Source of the DNA: Rhizobium sp.
GTDB lineage: Bacteria; Pseudomonadota; Gammaproteobacteria; Burkholderiales; Thiobacillaceae
Reading direction: 5' to 3'
Assembly (NCBI GenBank): GCA_019459285.1
Contig: JAIBEL010000014.1
Span: 1 to 40,486 of the forward strand
DNA length: 40,486 bases
This document shows, piece after piece, positions 24,437-33,194 of the stretch. A program made the translations under genes and the position numbers. The notes below the pieces were generated by a model. The model had not been told where the DNA came from. It searched no databases and worked only from the letters and a program-made list of their open reading frames with translations. Positions within the stretch are counted from its first letter, which is position 1. Each line of letters opens with the position of its first letter.

Positions 24437-24991
24437 ATGACTCACGATCCCGTCCGCATCGGCCTGGTTTCCATCAGCGACCGCGCCAGCAGCGGCGTCT
24501 ACGAAGACAAGGGCCTGCCCGCACTGGAAGCCTGGTTCGGCGACGTGCTGCTCAATCCCGTCGAATTCGTCACCCGGCTGATCCCCGACGAGCAGGCGCT
24601 GATCGAGGCGACGCTGATCGAACTGGCCGATGCCGAAAAATGTTCGCTCATCCTCACCACTGGCGGCACCGGACCCGCGCCACGCGACGTCACGCCAGAA
24701 GCCACGCTCGCCGTGGCGCACAAGGTGCTGCCCGGCTTCGGCGAGGCGATGCGCGCCGTGTCGCTGCGATATGTGCCGACCGCGATCCTGTCGCGCCAGG
24801 TCGGCGTCACGCGCGGCGGCAGCCTGATCCTCAACCTGCCGGGGCAACCCAAGGCGATCAAGGAAACGCTCGACGGCATCTTCGCCGCCGTGCCCTATTG
24901 CATCGATCTCATCGGCGGGCCGTATCTCGACCCCCGGGCGGGGACGATCGACGTATTCCGTCCCAAGTCGGCCCTGAGGCTATCGGTATGA
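24437..24991 (+). CDS. mog: MogA/MoaB-type molybdopterin adenylyltransferase
   Basis: This 184-residue protein of the MogA/MoaB fold activates molybdopterin with ATP before molybdenum insertion. Diagnostic stretches are GLVSISDRASSGVYEDKG at the N-terminus, LILTTGGTGPAPRDVTPEAT in the middle, and SRQVGVTRGGSLILNLPGQPKA near the end. Length is close to E. coli Mog. It is divergent from the thioredoxin-like gene (73-bp gap) and its TGA overlaps the ATG of the next gene. Confidence 0.9.
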   Translation: MTHDPVRIGLVSISDRASSGVYEDKGLPALEAWFGDVLLNPVEFVTRLIPDEQALIEATLIELADAEKCSLILTTGGTGPAPRDVTPEATLAVAHKVLPGFGEAMRAVSLRYVPTAILSRQVGVTRGGSLILNLPGQPKAIKETLDGIFAAVPYCIDLIGGPYLDPRAGTIDVFRPKSALRLSV

Positions 24992-25701
24992 CAACCGTAC
25001 TCGATTCGCTGGTGCGCGCCCTGCGCGACCTGTTTCAGCCGCGGGTGCTGTGGGTGGTGATCTGGCCGATGCTGGCGGCCGGCCTGCTCTGGCTGGTGCT
25101 GGCCGTGACGTTCTGGACCACCTTTTCCGGCTGGATCGCGCTGGGGCTCGACAAGCTCGGCATCCAGACCTGGCTGACCGGTCTCGAGCCGGTCTGGATC
25201 GCCAACGGCATCCAGGCCCTGCTGCATGTGCTGTTCTACGTCCCCTTGGTCTATCTCACCGCCCTCGTCATCACCGCCTTGTTCGGCATGACCGCGCTGA
25301 TCCGCATCGTGGCCGAACGCCATTACCCGGAACTCAAGCGCGAAAACGGCGGCAGCTTCGTCGGCAGCCTGTGGAATGCGCTGATCGCGATGATCGTATT
25401 CGTCGTCCTGTGGGTGGTGACGCTGCCGCTGTGGCTCATCGGCGTCGGCGTACTCGTACCCTTCGCGGCCGCGGCCTATCTGAACCAGCGCCTGTTCCGC
25501 TACGACGCGATCGCCGAGCATGCGAGCGCAGCCGAAATGGCGGCGCTGTTCAAGAACGCGCGCGGCGGCTGGTGGGGATTGGGGGTAGTGACCGGGCTGG
25601 TGCAGTTCGTTCCCTTGCTGAACCTGCTGGGGCCGGTCTTCGCCGCCCTGGCCTTCATCCATTACGGTCTGGCACGGCTGACGCAGCAGCGCCAGTCCTA
25701 G
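24988..25701 (+). CDS. EI24/CysZ-like integral membrane protein
   Basis: This 237-residue protein has about four to six hydrophobic helices: VLWVVIWPMLAAGLLWLVLAV, LLHVLFYVPLVYLTALVITALFG, MIVFVVLWVVTLPLWLIGVGVLV, and the C-terminal WWGLGVVTGLVQFVPLLNLLGPVFAAL. The helix pattern and the closing FVPLLNLLGPVFA segment are those of the EI24/CysZ family. CysZ is a sulfate channel, but not every member is. ATG 24988 overlaps the upstream stop codon (ATGA). It converges with the metallopeptidase gene with a 4-bp overlap. Confidence 0.85.
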   Translation: MTTVLDSLVRALRDLFQPRVLWVVIWPMLAAGLLWLVLAVTFWTTFSGWIALGLDKLGIQTWLTGLEPVWIANGIQALLHVLFYVPLVYLTALVITALFGMTALIRIVAERHYPELKRENGGSFVGSLWNALIAMIVFVVLWVVTLPLWLIGVGVLVPFAAAAYLNQRLFRYDAIAEHASAAEMAALFKNARGGWWGLGVVTGLVQFVPLLNLLGPVFAALAFIHYGLARLTQQRQS

Positions 25702-26495
25702 GGTGACGCGAAGCGCCGTTTGAAGCCTTCGTCGAGATTGATTTCATGCGCCGTCATGGCGCCGATCACGCATTGGTCGAGACTGGGCGGCATCACCAGC
25801 CGGCCCGCGGCATTCACCAGCCGACCCGCCATGATCTCCGCCTCGTGGCGCGGCATCTGCGGCGGCCGCTCCGGTTCGGCATAGCCCTGCGGGTAAATCG
25901 GCCGGCCCTCGGCGTCGTACTTGTCCGTCGCCCCCAGCGTATGCAACAGCTCGTGCGCGATGACGATGTTGTTCTGCTGCGTCTGGCGGGGATCGGCGAA
26001 GGCATGCACCACGCCGATCAGGCCTTTCTGCAATCCCAGCGAATGCGCCAGCGGCACGCCATCCTGCGGCGCGTGATACAGCACGAACAGCTTGATCCTG
26101 CCCAGCTGCGGCAACCATTCGCCCGATTGCCGATACACCCACCACCGCAGTTTCAGGCTCCACCACACCGTTTTCAGCGCATTGTGGTCGTGCGGTGGCG
26201 CCGGTGGTTGTTCATGCAGTTCCGGCAGCAGGCTGATCTGCACGGCCGGCGACTGCTTGACGCCATAGCGCGCGGTCTCGCGTTCCAGAAAAGTGCCGAT
26301 GTCGTCGAAGTCGCTCACCTTGAGCACACGGATCATGTCCTCCGCCTGCGTCGAGCCGTCGCCGTTGATCGGGACAACGGCCACGTCCAGCGGCCCGCCC
26401 CACGCACGCACCCTGGTCTGCTCCAGCCAGGTTAGGCCGACTGCGGCAGCAAGAATACCCAGCAGGATGAGAATGCGAATTCGGCGAAACGTCAT
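25698..26495 (-). CDS. Membrane-anchored HExxH metallopeptidase-like protein
   Basis: This 265-residue protein has an N-terminal membrane anchor (ILILLGILAAAVGLTWL, about residues 8-24) and an extracytoplasmic remainder. Zinc-site residues H181-E-L-L-H185 lie in AHELLHTLGATDKYD, with more histidine and aspartate residues downstream that could complete the site. The segment after it, YPQGYAEPERPPQMPRHEAEIMAGR, resembles exported metzincin-like proteins of unknown substrate. I know of no experimentally named member, so peptidase activity is inferred from the motif. Confidence 0.75.
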   Translation of the reverse strand: MTFRRIRILILLGILAAAVGLTWLEQTRVRAWGGPLDVAVVPINGDGSTQAEDMIRVLKVSDFDDIGTFLERETARYGVKQSPAVQISLLPELHEQPPAPPHDHNALKTVWWSLKLRWWVYRQSGEWLPQLGRIKLFVLYHAPQDGVPLAHSLGLQKGLIGVVHAFADPRQTQQNNIVIAHELLHTLGATDKYDAEGRPIYPQGYAEPERPPQMPRHEAEIMAGRLVNAAGRLVMPPSLDQCVIGAMTAHEINLDEGFKRRFASP

Positions 26496-26559
26496 GGCAC
26501 GGTCAACAGGCAGGAGGGCCTACCCTTAACGACGAAACGCCGATCCGCTTGAATCGGAA

Positions 26560-29500
26560 TCAAGGCGAAGCGGCGGCGGGCGTGGCGACAGGCGCGACTT
26601 CGGCCTTGGGCTTTGCGTCGGCGCCCAGATTCAGCTTGCTCCCCACCAGTTTCTCCTTGGCGGTTTGCTTGACGGGTTCGGATACGCTCACGCGGCTGGC
26701 GTCGAGCCCCAACTTGACCAGTGCATCGCGCATGACCTGGCCGCGCGCCTGTGCAAGTTTGAGCAGGGATTCGTCGGCGATCTTCGTCTGCCTGGTCAGC
26801 CGTTCAAGCAGTTCGGCGTGGAAAGCGGAAATGGGCCCCGTGTCGCGGGTCTTGAAGCGGCGCGCAAGGCGCTCGACCATTTCGCTTTCCATCACGCGCG
26901 CGGCGGCACCCGCGTTCTTGTCCTGGAAACTGGCACGCAGTTTCTGGTAATCCTCCTTGCCGGCGCTCGCCGCGTAGCGGTCTTCCAGCCAGGTCTGGAT
27001 CTTGTAGTTGTTCACGTCCACCGGGCCGGGCGCCTCGCCCGGGGCGAGCTTGATGCCCGCGACCGCAACGGCTTCCGTGCGCATCGCCCGTTCCTGCAAG
27101 GCACGCCGGTCGGCCTCGGGGTCGTAGCCGGGCGCCAGGCTGAGCGTCAGCGCGGGGCGCTTGGCCAGGGCTTCGGCCAACATCTTGAGCTTCTCCTGCT
27201 CGGGCGGCATGAGCGCGCTGCTGCCGGGGTCGAAGTTGACGGCCTCCATCTTCTCGGCACTGATCCCCATGAGCTTGCCGAGTGCACGGAAAGGGGCCGT
27301 GACCAGCTTGGTCAGCACATTGACGATAGCTTTCCAGACGATCTTGCCGTAACTGAACTGCGGATCATCGAGGCTGCCCGACACCGGCAAATCGAGATCG
27401 ATGACGCCGTTGCTGTCTTCCAGCAAGGCGATGGCGAGATCGAGCGGCAGATGCAGCGCATCGGGGCTGTCGACGCGTTCGCCAAGCTTGAGCTTGTTGA
27501 CGACGAACTTGTTCTCGCCGGCGAGCTGGCGATCCTTGACCTTGTATTCGAGATCGACCGAGAGCTTGCCGGAATCGATCTTGCGCCCGGCGAACTTGCC
27601 CGAATACGGCGTCATGTTGGCCATTTCCAGGTTGCGGAAAGTCAGCGTCAGGTCGGTGAAGTCGGTCGCGCGGAACGGCTGGATCGAACCGCGTATGCGC
27701 GCCGACCCGAACTCGTCCACCTTGCCGTCGAGCTCGACCTGCGCCGTGGTCGCGGGGTCGGTGGACAGGCCTGTCACGACGCCGCCAAGATCATGCATGC
27801 GCGTACCGAACTGCGGCGTGAGCGAGAGATCGGCGAACTCGGCATTCGCGCCCACGATGCGCAGGCGGCCGATGGACAGCGGAAACGCGTCAGCCTGAGC
27901 AGGCGGCTTGGGCTTGCCTGCGGCTGCGACGGCCGGCTTGTCGGATTTCTGGATTCGTAGGATGCGCTGCAGGTTGATCGACTTGTCCTCGAAGATGATC
28001 ACCTTGCCGAACGGGTTCTGCGCCACCAGCTCGTTCATGTGCAGCCGATTGGGGGCGAGCCTGACGTCGAGGCTGCTGGACGATAGTTTCTTCCAGCCGA
28101 GAAAGGCGTCCCCGGTATCCTCTTCCGTGACGGCCAGATCGTCCACCGCGAAGCCGCCGCGGAAATCCAGCTTCATTCCCCCCTTCGCCTGCGCAAACAC
28201 CAGCTTGCCGCGCGTCGATGCGGTGCCCGAACGCAGGTCGAGCCGGGCGAACTGGTTGACGTAAGGCGCAAAGGGTTTCAGCGGCAACCCCGTGAGCTTG
28301 ACGTCCAGTTGGCCCGAGGCCCGGCCCGGGACGACCGTGCCGCTGGCATCGAGACGGCCGCCCTGCTTGAGCGCAAAACCGGCTTCCAGCGGCACCGCCT
28401 TGTCCAGGTCCAGGCTGAGGTCTTTCAGGGTGACGAAACCCTTGGCGACATCGAGCTTGACCGGCGCGGGGGTCGACTGGTCGACGATCTCGACTTCGAG
28501 GTCGTCGAGGCTGAGGCGCGCGAGTTGCACGTCCATGGGCGAAACGTTTGCAGTGTCTGTCCTGGCCGGGGCCGCGGCAGGTGCGGGTGCGCCGGGCGCT
28601 TTTTTAAGAATATCGGCCCAGTTGAGGTTTTTTTTCTTGTCCAGCGTGACGGTGGTCCTGGCGCCATTCAGCTCGAGCGCCTCGATGTCGACGCGGTTTT
28701 CCGCCAGCCTCATCCCCGCGTTGACCAGCGCCGCGTGCTGCAACTCCGCCACCTGCTGCGACCCCGACTGCACCCGGACCGGGCCCAGCGCGGCGTTCAC
28801 CGGGCCGACGTCGATGGCGGTCGTGGCGCCCACTTCGCCTGTCAGCGCCGCGGTCAGGCCGAAGCCCTCGGCCGTCACGACCAACGGCGTGGCAAAACCC
28901 TGATCGGTGAAACGCGACGCCCAGTCGGCCAGTCTGATTTCGCGCACGCCGATTTTCCAGGGCGCCATCGGTTCGGCTGTCTTGGGTGAGGCTGGCTGGG
29001 ACGCGGTCGCCCCTTGTTCTGCGCCGAACAGCGTTTGCCAGTCCAGTATCCCCTTGACGTCGCGCGTCGCAGCCAGTTTGGCGCCGGTGAGACTCACGCT
29101 CGCAACATCGACCGCACGCGTGGCGAGATCGAAATTCGCGTTGCCGACACGCGCCTCAGTGAGTTGCAGCACTGGAGCCCCACCGCCATGCGGCGCCAAC
29201 GCCAGGTTCTGCACGATCAGGTTGGCGCCGTTGACCCGCACCCAGGGCACATCATCGCCTGCCTTGTCGCGCACCATGGCAAAGCGGTAGCGCAGGCCGG
29301 CCGCCAGCGTGCCGGACGGCAGGTCGAAATTGCGCGGGCTCCTGATCACCCGCAACAGCTTGGCCAGCTGCACGCCCTCCAGCCCGAGTTCGCCGCTCGA
29401 CGCGACGGGGTTCAGCCCGACGTCGCCTTTCCATTTGAGGGTGCCGCCCTGCTCCGGCAATTTGGCCGCGATCAGGTAATCGCCGCGATCCTCGGGCAGG

Positions 29501-30057
29501 GTCGAGAGACCATCGAGTTCGATGCCGAGCGGCTCCAGCACGGCATTGAACGGCTTGCCCGCGCGGTTGGCGTCGGTGTAGACGATGTGCCCGTCGGCGA
29601 TATTGATGTGGTCGATCAGCACCCGCGCGATCGTGTCGGACGGCGGTTTCTTGTCCTCGTTGAGCTTGGCGATCAGCGCCGCCCAGTTCAGCTTGCCGCC
29701 GCGCCGTATTTCAACAGTCGCGTGCGGCTGGTCGAGCTCGATGTCGCGGATGCGCCAGGCCCAGCGAAACAGCCCGGTGGTATCGAGGTTGACATACAGC
29801 CGCTCGAAACTCGCCAGCGACGCGCCGTTCTGCTCGGCCAGCTTGAGGCCGTCCACCGTGGCTTCCAGCGTGAGAGGATTGAACTTGACGTGGCGTACGC
29901 TCAATTGGCTGGCGAGCTTGTTCTCGCCGATCCAGGGCAGCAGCTTCTGCGCCAGCGGGTCGATCAGGAAGAACCCGAAGACCAGATACAACCCGAACAG
30001 CCCGGCCGCGATCAGGAACGGCAGGCTCAAGGCGATTTTGACGACGCGTCCCCACAT
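26560..30057 (-). CDS. DUF748/AsmA-like large envelope protein
   Basis: The 1165-residue protein is anchored by one N-terminal helix (about residues 7-28) and otherwise extends into the periplasm. It has many repeated beta-rich AsmA/TamB-style segments, for example NPLTLEATVDGLKL, NGANLIVQNLAL, ELNGARTTVTL and LDLDKAVPLEAGFAL. It ends with an OmpA-like stretch (VNFDPGSSALMPPEQEKLK, then RPALTLSLAPGYDPEADRRAL). An Ala/Pro-rich linker interrupts the middle, and the C-terminal tail is Ala/Pro/Lys-rich. AsmA-like proteins are linked to phospholipid transport to the outer membrane. That role is known for the family and inferred here. darP lies 15 bp upstream in the same direction. Confidence 0.85.
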   Translation of the reverse strand: MWGRVVKIALSLPFLIAAGLFGLYLVFGFFLIDPLAQKLLPWIGENKLASQLSVRHVKFNPLTLEATVDGLKLAEQNGASLASFERLYVNLDTTGLFRWAWRIRDIELDQPHATVEIRRGGKLNWAALIAKLNEDKKPPSDTIARVLIDHINIADGHIVYTDANRAGKPFNAVLEPLGIELDGLSTLPEDRGDYLIAAKLPEQGGTLKWKGDVGLNPVASSGELGLEGVQLAKLLRVIRSPRNFDLPSGTLAAGLRYRFAMVRDKAGDDVPWVRVNGANLIVQNLALAPHGGGAPVLQLTEARVGNANFDLATRAVDVASVSLTGAKLAATRDVKGILDWQTLFGAEQGATASQPASPKTAEPMAPWKIGVREIRLADWASRFTDQGFATPLVVTAEGFGLTAALTGEVGATTAIDVGPVNAALGPVRVQSGSQQVAELQHAALVNAGMRLAENRVDIEALELNGARTTVTLDKKKNLNWADILKKAPGAPAPAAAPARTDTANVSPMDVQLARLSLDDLEVEIVDQSTPAPVKLDVAKGFVTLKDLSLDLDKAVPLEAGFALKQGGRLDASGTVVPGRASGQLDVKLTGLPLKPFAPYVNQFARLDLRSGTASTRGKLVFAQAKGGMKLDFRGGFAVDDLAVTEEDTGDAFLGWKKLSSSSLDVRLAPNRLHMNELVAQNPFGKVIIFEDKSINLQRILRIQKSDKPAVAAAGKPKPPAQADAFPLSIGRLRIVGANAEFADLSLTPQFGTRMHDLGGVVTGLSTDPATTAQVELDGKVDEFGSARIRGSIQPFRATDFTDLTLTFRNLEMANMTPYSGKFAGRKIDSGKLSVDLEYKVKDRQLAGENKFVVNKLKLGERVDSPDALHLPLDLAIALLEDSNGVIDLDLPVSGSLDDPQFSYGKIVWKAIVNVLTKLVTAPFRALGKLMGISAEKMEAVNFDPGSSALMPPEQEKLKMLAEALAKRPALTLSLAPGYDPEADRRALQERAMRTEAVAVAGIKLAPGEAPGPVDVNNYKIQTWLEDRYAASAGKEDYQKLRASFQDKNAGAAARVMESEMVERLARRFKTRDTGPISAFHAELLERLTRQTKIADESLLKLAQARGQVMRDALVKLGLDASRVSVSEPVKQTAKEKLVGSKLNLGADAKPKAEVAPVATPAAASP

Positions 30058-30072
30058 GCTGCCTCCCCTGGC

Positions 30073-30636
30073 TTATTTCGTTTGCATGGCCTCGCGAATC
30101 ACCCGGAAGATTTCCCGGAAGGCCTTGGGCGGCTTGTTGTGCGCAGCCTCGTCGCGCGCATTGCGGATCAGTTGCCGCAGATGCGTGGCATCGGTATCCG
30201 GATAGTTGTTGAGAAACAGCGTCAACGCCTCGTTGTCGGCAATGAGCTTCTCGCGCCACTTCTCGGCCTGGTGCAGCTTGGCGTTTTCCGCCGCAGACAC
30301 GCCATTGAAGATATCGATCTGCGCCTGGATCGGTGCCGGATCGACCGAGCGCATCAGTTTGCCGATATATTGCTTCTGCCGGCGCAGTGCGCCGTTCTGG
30401 GTAATCTTGCGGCAGTCGGCCACGGCGGCGCGCAGGTCTTCCGGCAGTTCGATGCGCTTGAACTGGGCGTCGGGGAGCTTGACCAGGATTTCGCCCAGGG
30501 CCTGCAGAGCCTCGACTTCGCGTTTCTTGTGGCTTTTGCTGGGGCCGTCGTAGACCTCGTCGGGGTCGAATTCCAGTTCGGCATCAGGGTCGATCAGGCG
30601 CACGGTGGGACTTTCGGTTACTGTTATTATCGCCAT
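30073..30636 (-). CDS. darP: Ribosome-associated protein DarP (YjgA, DUF615)
   Basis: This 187-residue highly charged, helical protein associates with the 50S subunit and helps late assembly in E. coli. It has the family's hallmark start after an acidic leader, PSKSHKKREVEALQALGEILVKLP, followed by DCRKITQNGALRRQKQYIGKLMRSVD. Divergence from pmbA (69-bp gap) is a conserved neighbourhood. The annotated ATG has no strong Shine-Dalgarno sequence and another in-frame start nearby cannot be excluded. Confidence 0.92.
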   Translation of the reverse strand: MAIITVTESPTVRLIDPDAELEFDPDEVYDGPSKSHKKREVEALQALGEILVKLPDAQFKRIELPEDLRAAVADCRKITQNGALRRQKQYIGKLMRSVDPAPIQAQIDIFNGVSAAENAKLHQAEKWREKLIADNEALTLFLNNYPDTDATHLRQLIRNARDEAAHNKPPKAFREIFRVIREAMQTK

Positions 30637-30705
30637 TGTAGTTTCTGTCGCTCAAACGTGCCGAATCAAAACCCATTGCGCTCCCTTTTCCTTCGATAAC
30701 CCGAC

Positions 30706-32046
30706 ATGTCCCGCTCCCAATTCAGCTATACCCGCGACCAGCTCATGGCCCTCTCCCGGATCGTCATCGAGCATGCAGCCCGGCAGGGCGCCACCGCCGC
30801 CGACACCGAGATTTCCGAGGGCGTCGGACAGAGCGTCAGCGTGCGCCAGGGCGAAATCGAGACCATCGAATACAACAAGGACAAGGGTGCCGGCGTCACC
30901 GTCTATATCGGCCAGCGGCGCGGCCATGCCTCGACCTCGGACCTGTCGGAAGCGGCGCTGAAAAGCGCGGTCGAAAAGGCGCTGACCATCGCCCGCTACA
31001 CCGCCGAGGACGAAGCAGCCGGCCTGCCCGACGCCGACCGCCTGGCGAAGGATGTGCCCGACCTCGACCTCTATCACCCGTGGGCGCTCACCGTCGAAGA
31101 GGCGGCCGAGCGCGCCAAAGCCTGCGAAGCGGCAGCGCTGGCGGTGGACAAGCGGCTGACCAACTCCGAAGGCGCCGGCGTCAGCCTCCACACTTCGCAG
31201 TTCATCTACGCCAACAGCCTCGGCTTCTGCAATGGTTATGCCGGTTCGCGCCACGGCATGTCGGTCGCCGTCATCGGCGAGGACAAGGGCGGCATGCAGC
31301 GCGACTACTGGTACACCAGCGCCCGCAATGCAAACGATCTGGACTCCGCCGAAACCGTCGGCCGCATCGCCGGCACCCGCACGGTGCGCCGGCTCAACGG
31401 CCGCAAGCTCGACACCCGCACCTGCCCGGTGCTGTTCGAGGCGCCGATCGCCACCGGCCTGATCGGCAACTTCGTCGCCGCCGTGTCGGGCGGCAGCCTC
31501 TACCGCAAGTCGTCCTTCCTGCTCGACAGTCTGGGCCAGCAGGTGTTTGCGCCCTTGGTCAACATCCGCGAGGCGCCTTTCCTGCCGTCCGGTCTCGGCA
31601 GCGCGCCCTTCGACAGCGAAGGCGTCGCCTGTCTCGATCGCGACATCGTCAAAGACGGCGTGCTGCAGGGCTACTTCCTGTCGACCTATTCGGCGAAGAA
31701 ACTCGGCATGAAGACTACCGGCAACGCCGGCGGCAGCCACAACCTGATCGTCACGCCCGGCGAGCACGACCTCGACGGCCTGCTGAAACAGATGGGCACC
31801 GGCCTGCTGGTCACCGAACTGCTCGGCCACGGCGCCAACATGGTCACCGGCGACTACTCGCGCGGCGCCGCCGGATTCTGGGTGGAAAACGGCGAGATCC
31901 AGTACCCGGTCGAGGAAATCACCATCGCCGGCAACCTGGCCGCGATGTTCAAGGGCATCGTCGCCATCGGCAAGGACATCGAGCGGCGCAGTTCCAAGCA
32001 GGTCGGCTCCATCCTGATCGACCACATGACGGTGGCCGGCAACTAA
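30706..32046 (+). CDS. pmbA: Metalloprotease PmbA (TldE), TldD partner
   Basis: The 446-residue protein matches PmbA/TldE throughout. It has RQGEIETIEYNKDKGAGVTVYIG near the N-terminus, SGLGSAPFDSEGVACLDRDIVKDGVLQGYFLSTYSAKKLG in the C-terminal half, and GHGANMVTGDYSRGAAGFWVENGEI near the end. With TldD it forms a heterodimeric protease that degrades or matures peptides and RiPPs; TldD carries the zinc site and is not in this window. The stop codon is immediately followed by the ATG of the GDSL gene. Confidence 0.94.
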   Translation: MSRSQFSYTRDQLMALSRIVIEHAARQGATAADTEISEGVGQSVSVRQGEIETIEYNKDKGAGVTVYIGQRRGHASTSDLSEAALKSAVEKALTIARYTAEDEAAGLPDADRLAKDVPDLDLYHPWALTVEEAAERAKACEAAALAVDKRLTNSEGAGVSLHTSQFIYANSLGFCNGYAGSRHGMSVAVIGEDKGGMQRDYWYTSARNANDLDSAETVGRIAGTRTVRRLNGRKLDTRTCPVLFEAPIATGLIGNFVAAVSGGSLYRKSSFLLDSLGQQVFAPLVNIREAPFLPSGLGSAPFDSEGVACLDRDIVKDGVLQGYFLSTYSAKKLGMKTTGNAGGSHNLIVTPGEHDLDGLLKQMGTGLLVTELLGHGANMVTGDYSRGAAGFWVENGEIQYPVEEITIAGNLAAMFKGIVAIGKDIERRSSKQVGSILIDHMTVAGN

Positions 32047-32658
32047 ATGTTGGCAACCCAGCGCTATGTCCTGGCGCTCGTTGCCGTTCTCCTTCTCGTC
32101 GCGTGCGGCCGCGCGCCCACGCTGCCCCGGCTCAGCCCGCACGACGTCATCCTCGCCTTCGGCGACAGCCTCACCCACGGCACCGGCGCCAGCGAAGAGA
32201 CTGCTTATCCGGCCGTGCTGGCGTCGCTGACCGGCCACACCGTGATCAACGCCGGCGTGCCCGGCGACACCACGACCACCGGGCTGCAACGCCTGCCCGC
32301 CGTGCTGGCCGAGTATAAGCCGCGCCTGGTGCTGCTGTGCCTGGGCGGCAACGACATGCTGCGCCAGCAGCCTGCCGCCACGACCGAGAACAACCTGCGC
32401 CTGCTGGTGCAGACCATCCGCGCCAGCGGCGCCGAGGTCGTGCTGATCGGCGTGCCGGAGCCGAAGCTGTTCGGCGGCGCGCCGGACTTCTACGCCCGCG
32501 TCGCCAAGGACATGAAGCTGCCGCTGGAAGAGGAAGCGTTCAACGACGTGCTGAAAGACAACCGCCTCAAGTCCGACCCCATCCACGCCAATGCTGCCGG
32601 CTACCGCGTGGTCGCCGAACGGCTGGATGAATTCCTCAAGGAAGCCGGCGCGCTGTGA
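32047..32658 (+). CDS. GDSL esterase/arylesterase lipoprotein
   Basis: This 203-residue SGNH hydrolase is probably lipid-anchored: the lipobox LLVAC puts the modified cysteine at residue 20. Catalytic blocks are FGDSLTHG with S41, the oxyanion residues in NAGVPGDTTTTG and LGGNDMLR, and DPIHANAAGY carrying the Asp-His pair. It is related to TesA-type lysophospholipase/arylesterase. It overlaps the TRAP small permease gene by 4 bp, so it is embedded in a pmbA-GDSL-TRAP run. Confidence 0.9.
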   Translation: MLATQRYVLALVAVLLLVACGRAPTLPRLSPHDVILAFGDSLTHGTGASEETAYPAVLASLTGHTVINAGVPGDTTTTGLQRLPAVLAEYKPRLVLLCLGGNDMLRQQPAATTENNLRLLVQTIRASGAEVVLIGVPEPKLFGGAPDFYARVAKDMKLPLEEEAFNDVLKDNRLKSDPIHANAAGYRVVAERLDEFLKEAGAL

Positions 32659-33194
32659 AGCCCCTGCTCGCCCTGGCCCGCCTGATCGACGCGCTGACCG
32701 AGCGGATCGGCCGCCTCGTCATCTGGCTGGTGCTTGCCGCCACGCTGATTTCGGCGGGCAATGCGCTGGCGCGCTATACGCTGGGCGAGAGCTCCAACGC
32801 CTGGCTGGAAATCCAGTGGTATCTGTTCGGCGCGATCTTTCTGCTGGCCGCGGGCTACACGCTGAAGCACAACGGCCATGTGCGCATCGACATTTTTTAC
32901 AATCGCCTGGGACCGCGCGGGCAGGCCTGGGTCGATCTAGCCGGCGGCCTGCTGTTCCTGCTGCCGATGGCCGGACTGCTGGCCTGGCTCGCCTGGCCGA
33001 TGTTCCATGAAGCCTGGGTGACCCACGAAATGTCACCCGACGCCGGCGGTCTGCTGCGCTGGCCGGTGAAACTGCTGCTGCCCGTGGGCTTCGCCCTGCT
33101 CGCGCTGCAGGGAATCGCCGAGATCATCAAGCGCATCGGCGTGCTCTCGGGCCACCTCGTGCTACCCCACGAGACCCCGGAGGAAGAAGTCTGA
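32655..33194 (+). CDS. TRAP transporter small permease (DctQ-type)
   Basis: This 179-residue protein has four hydrophobic helices. The DctQ signature region SSNAWLEIQWYLFGAIFLLAAGYTLKHNGHVRIDIFYNRL is followed by helices at about 100-120 and 135-155. It supports the large permease in sodium- or proton-driven uptake of organic acids or related solutes. It starts at GTG 32655, overlapping the GDSL stop, and ends exactly where dctM begins. The periplasmic binding subunit (DctP) is not adjacent. Confidence 0.92.
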   Translation: MKPLLALARLIDALTERIGRLVIWLVLAATLISAGNALARYTLGESSNAWLEIQWYLFGAIFLLAAGYTLKHNGHVRIDIFYNRLGPRGQAWVDLAGGLLFLLPMAGLLAWLAWPMFHEAWVTHEMSPDAGGLLRWPVKLLLPVGFALLALQGIAEIIKRIGVLSGHLVLPHETPEEEV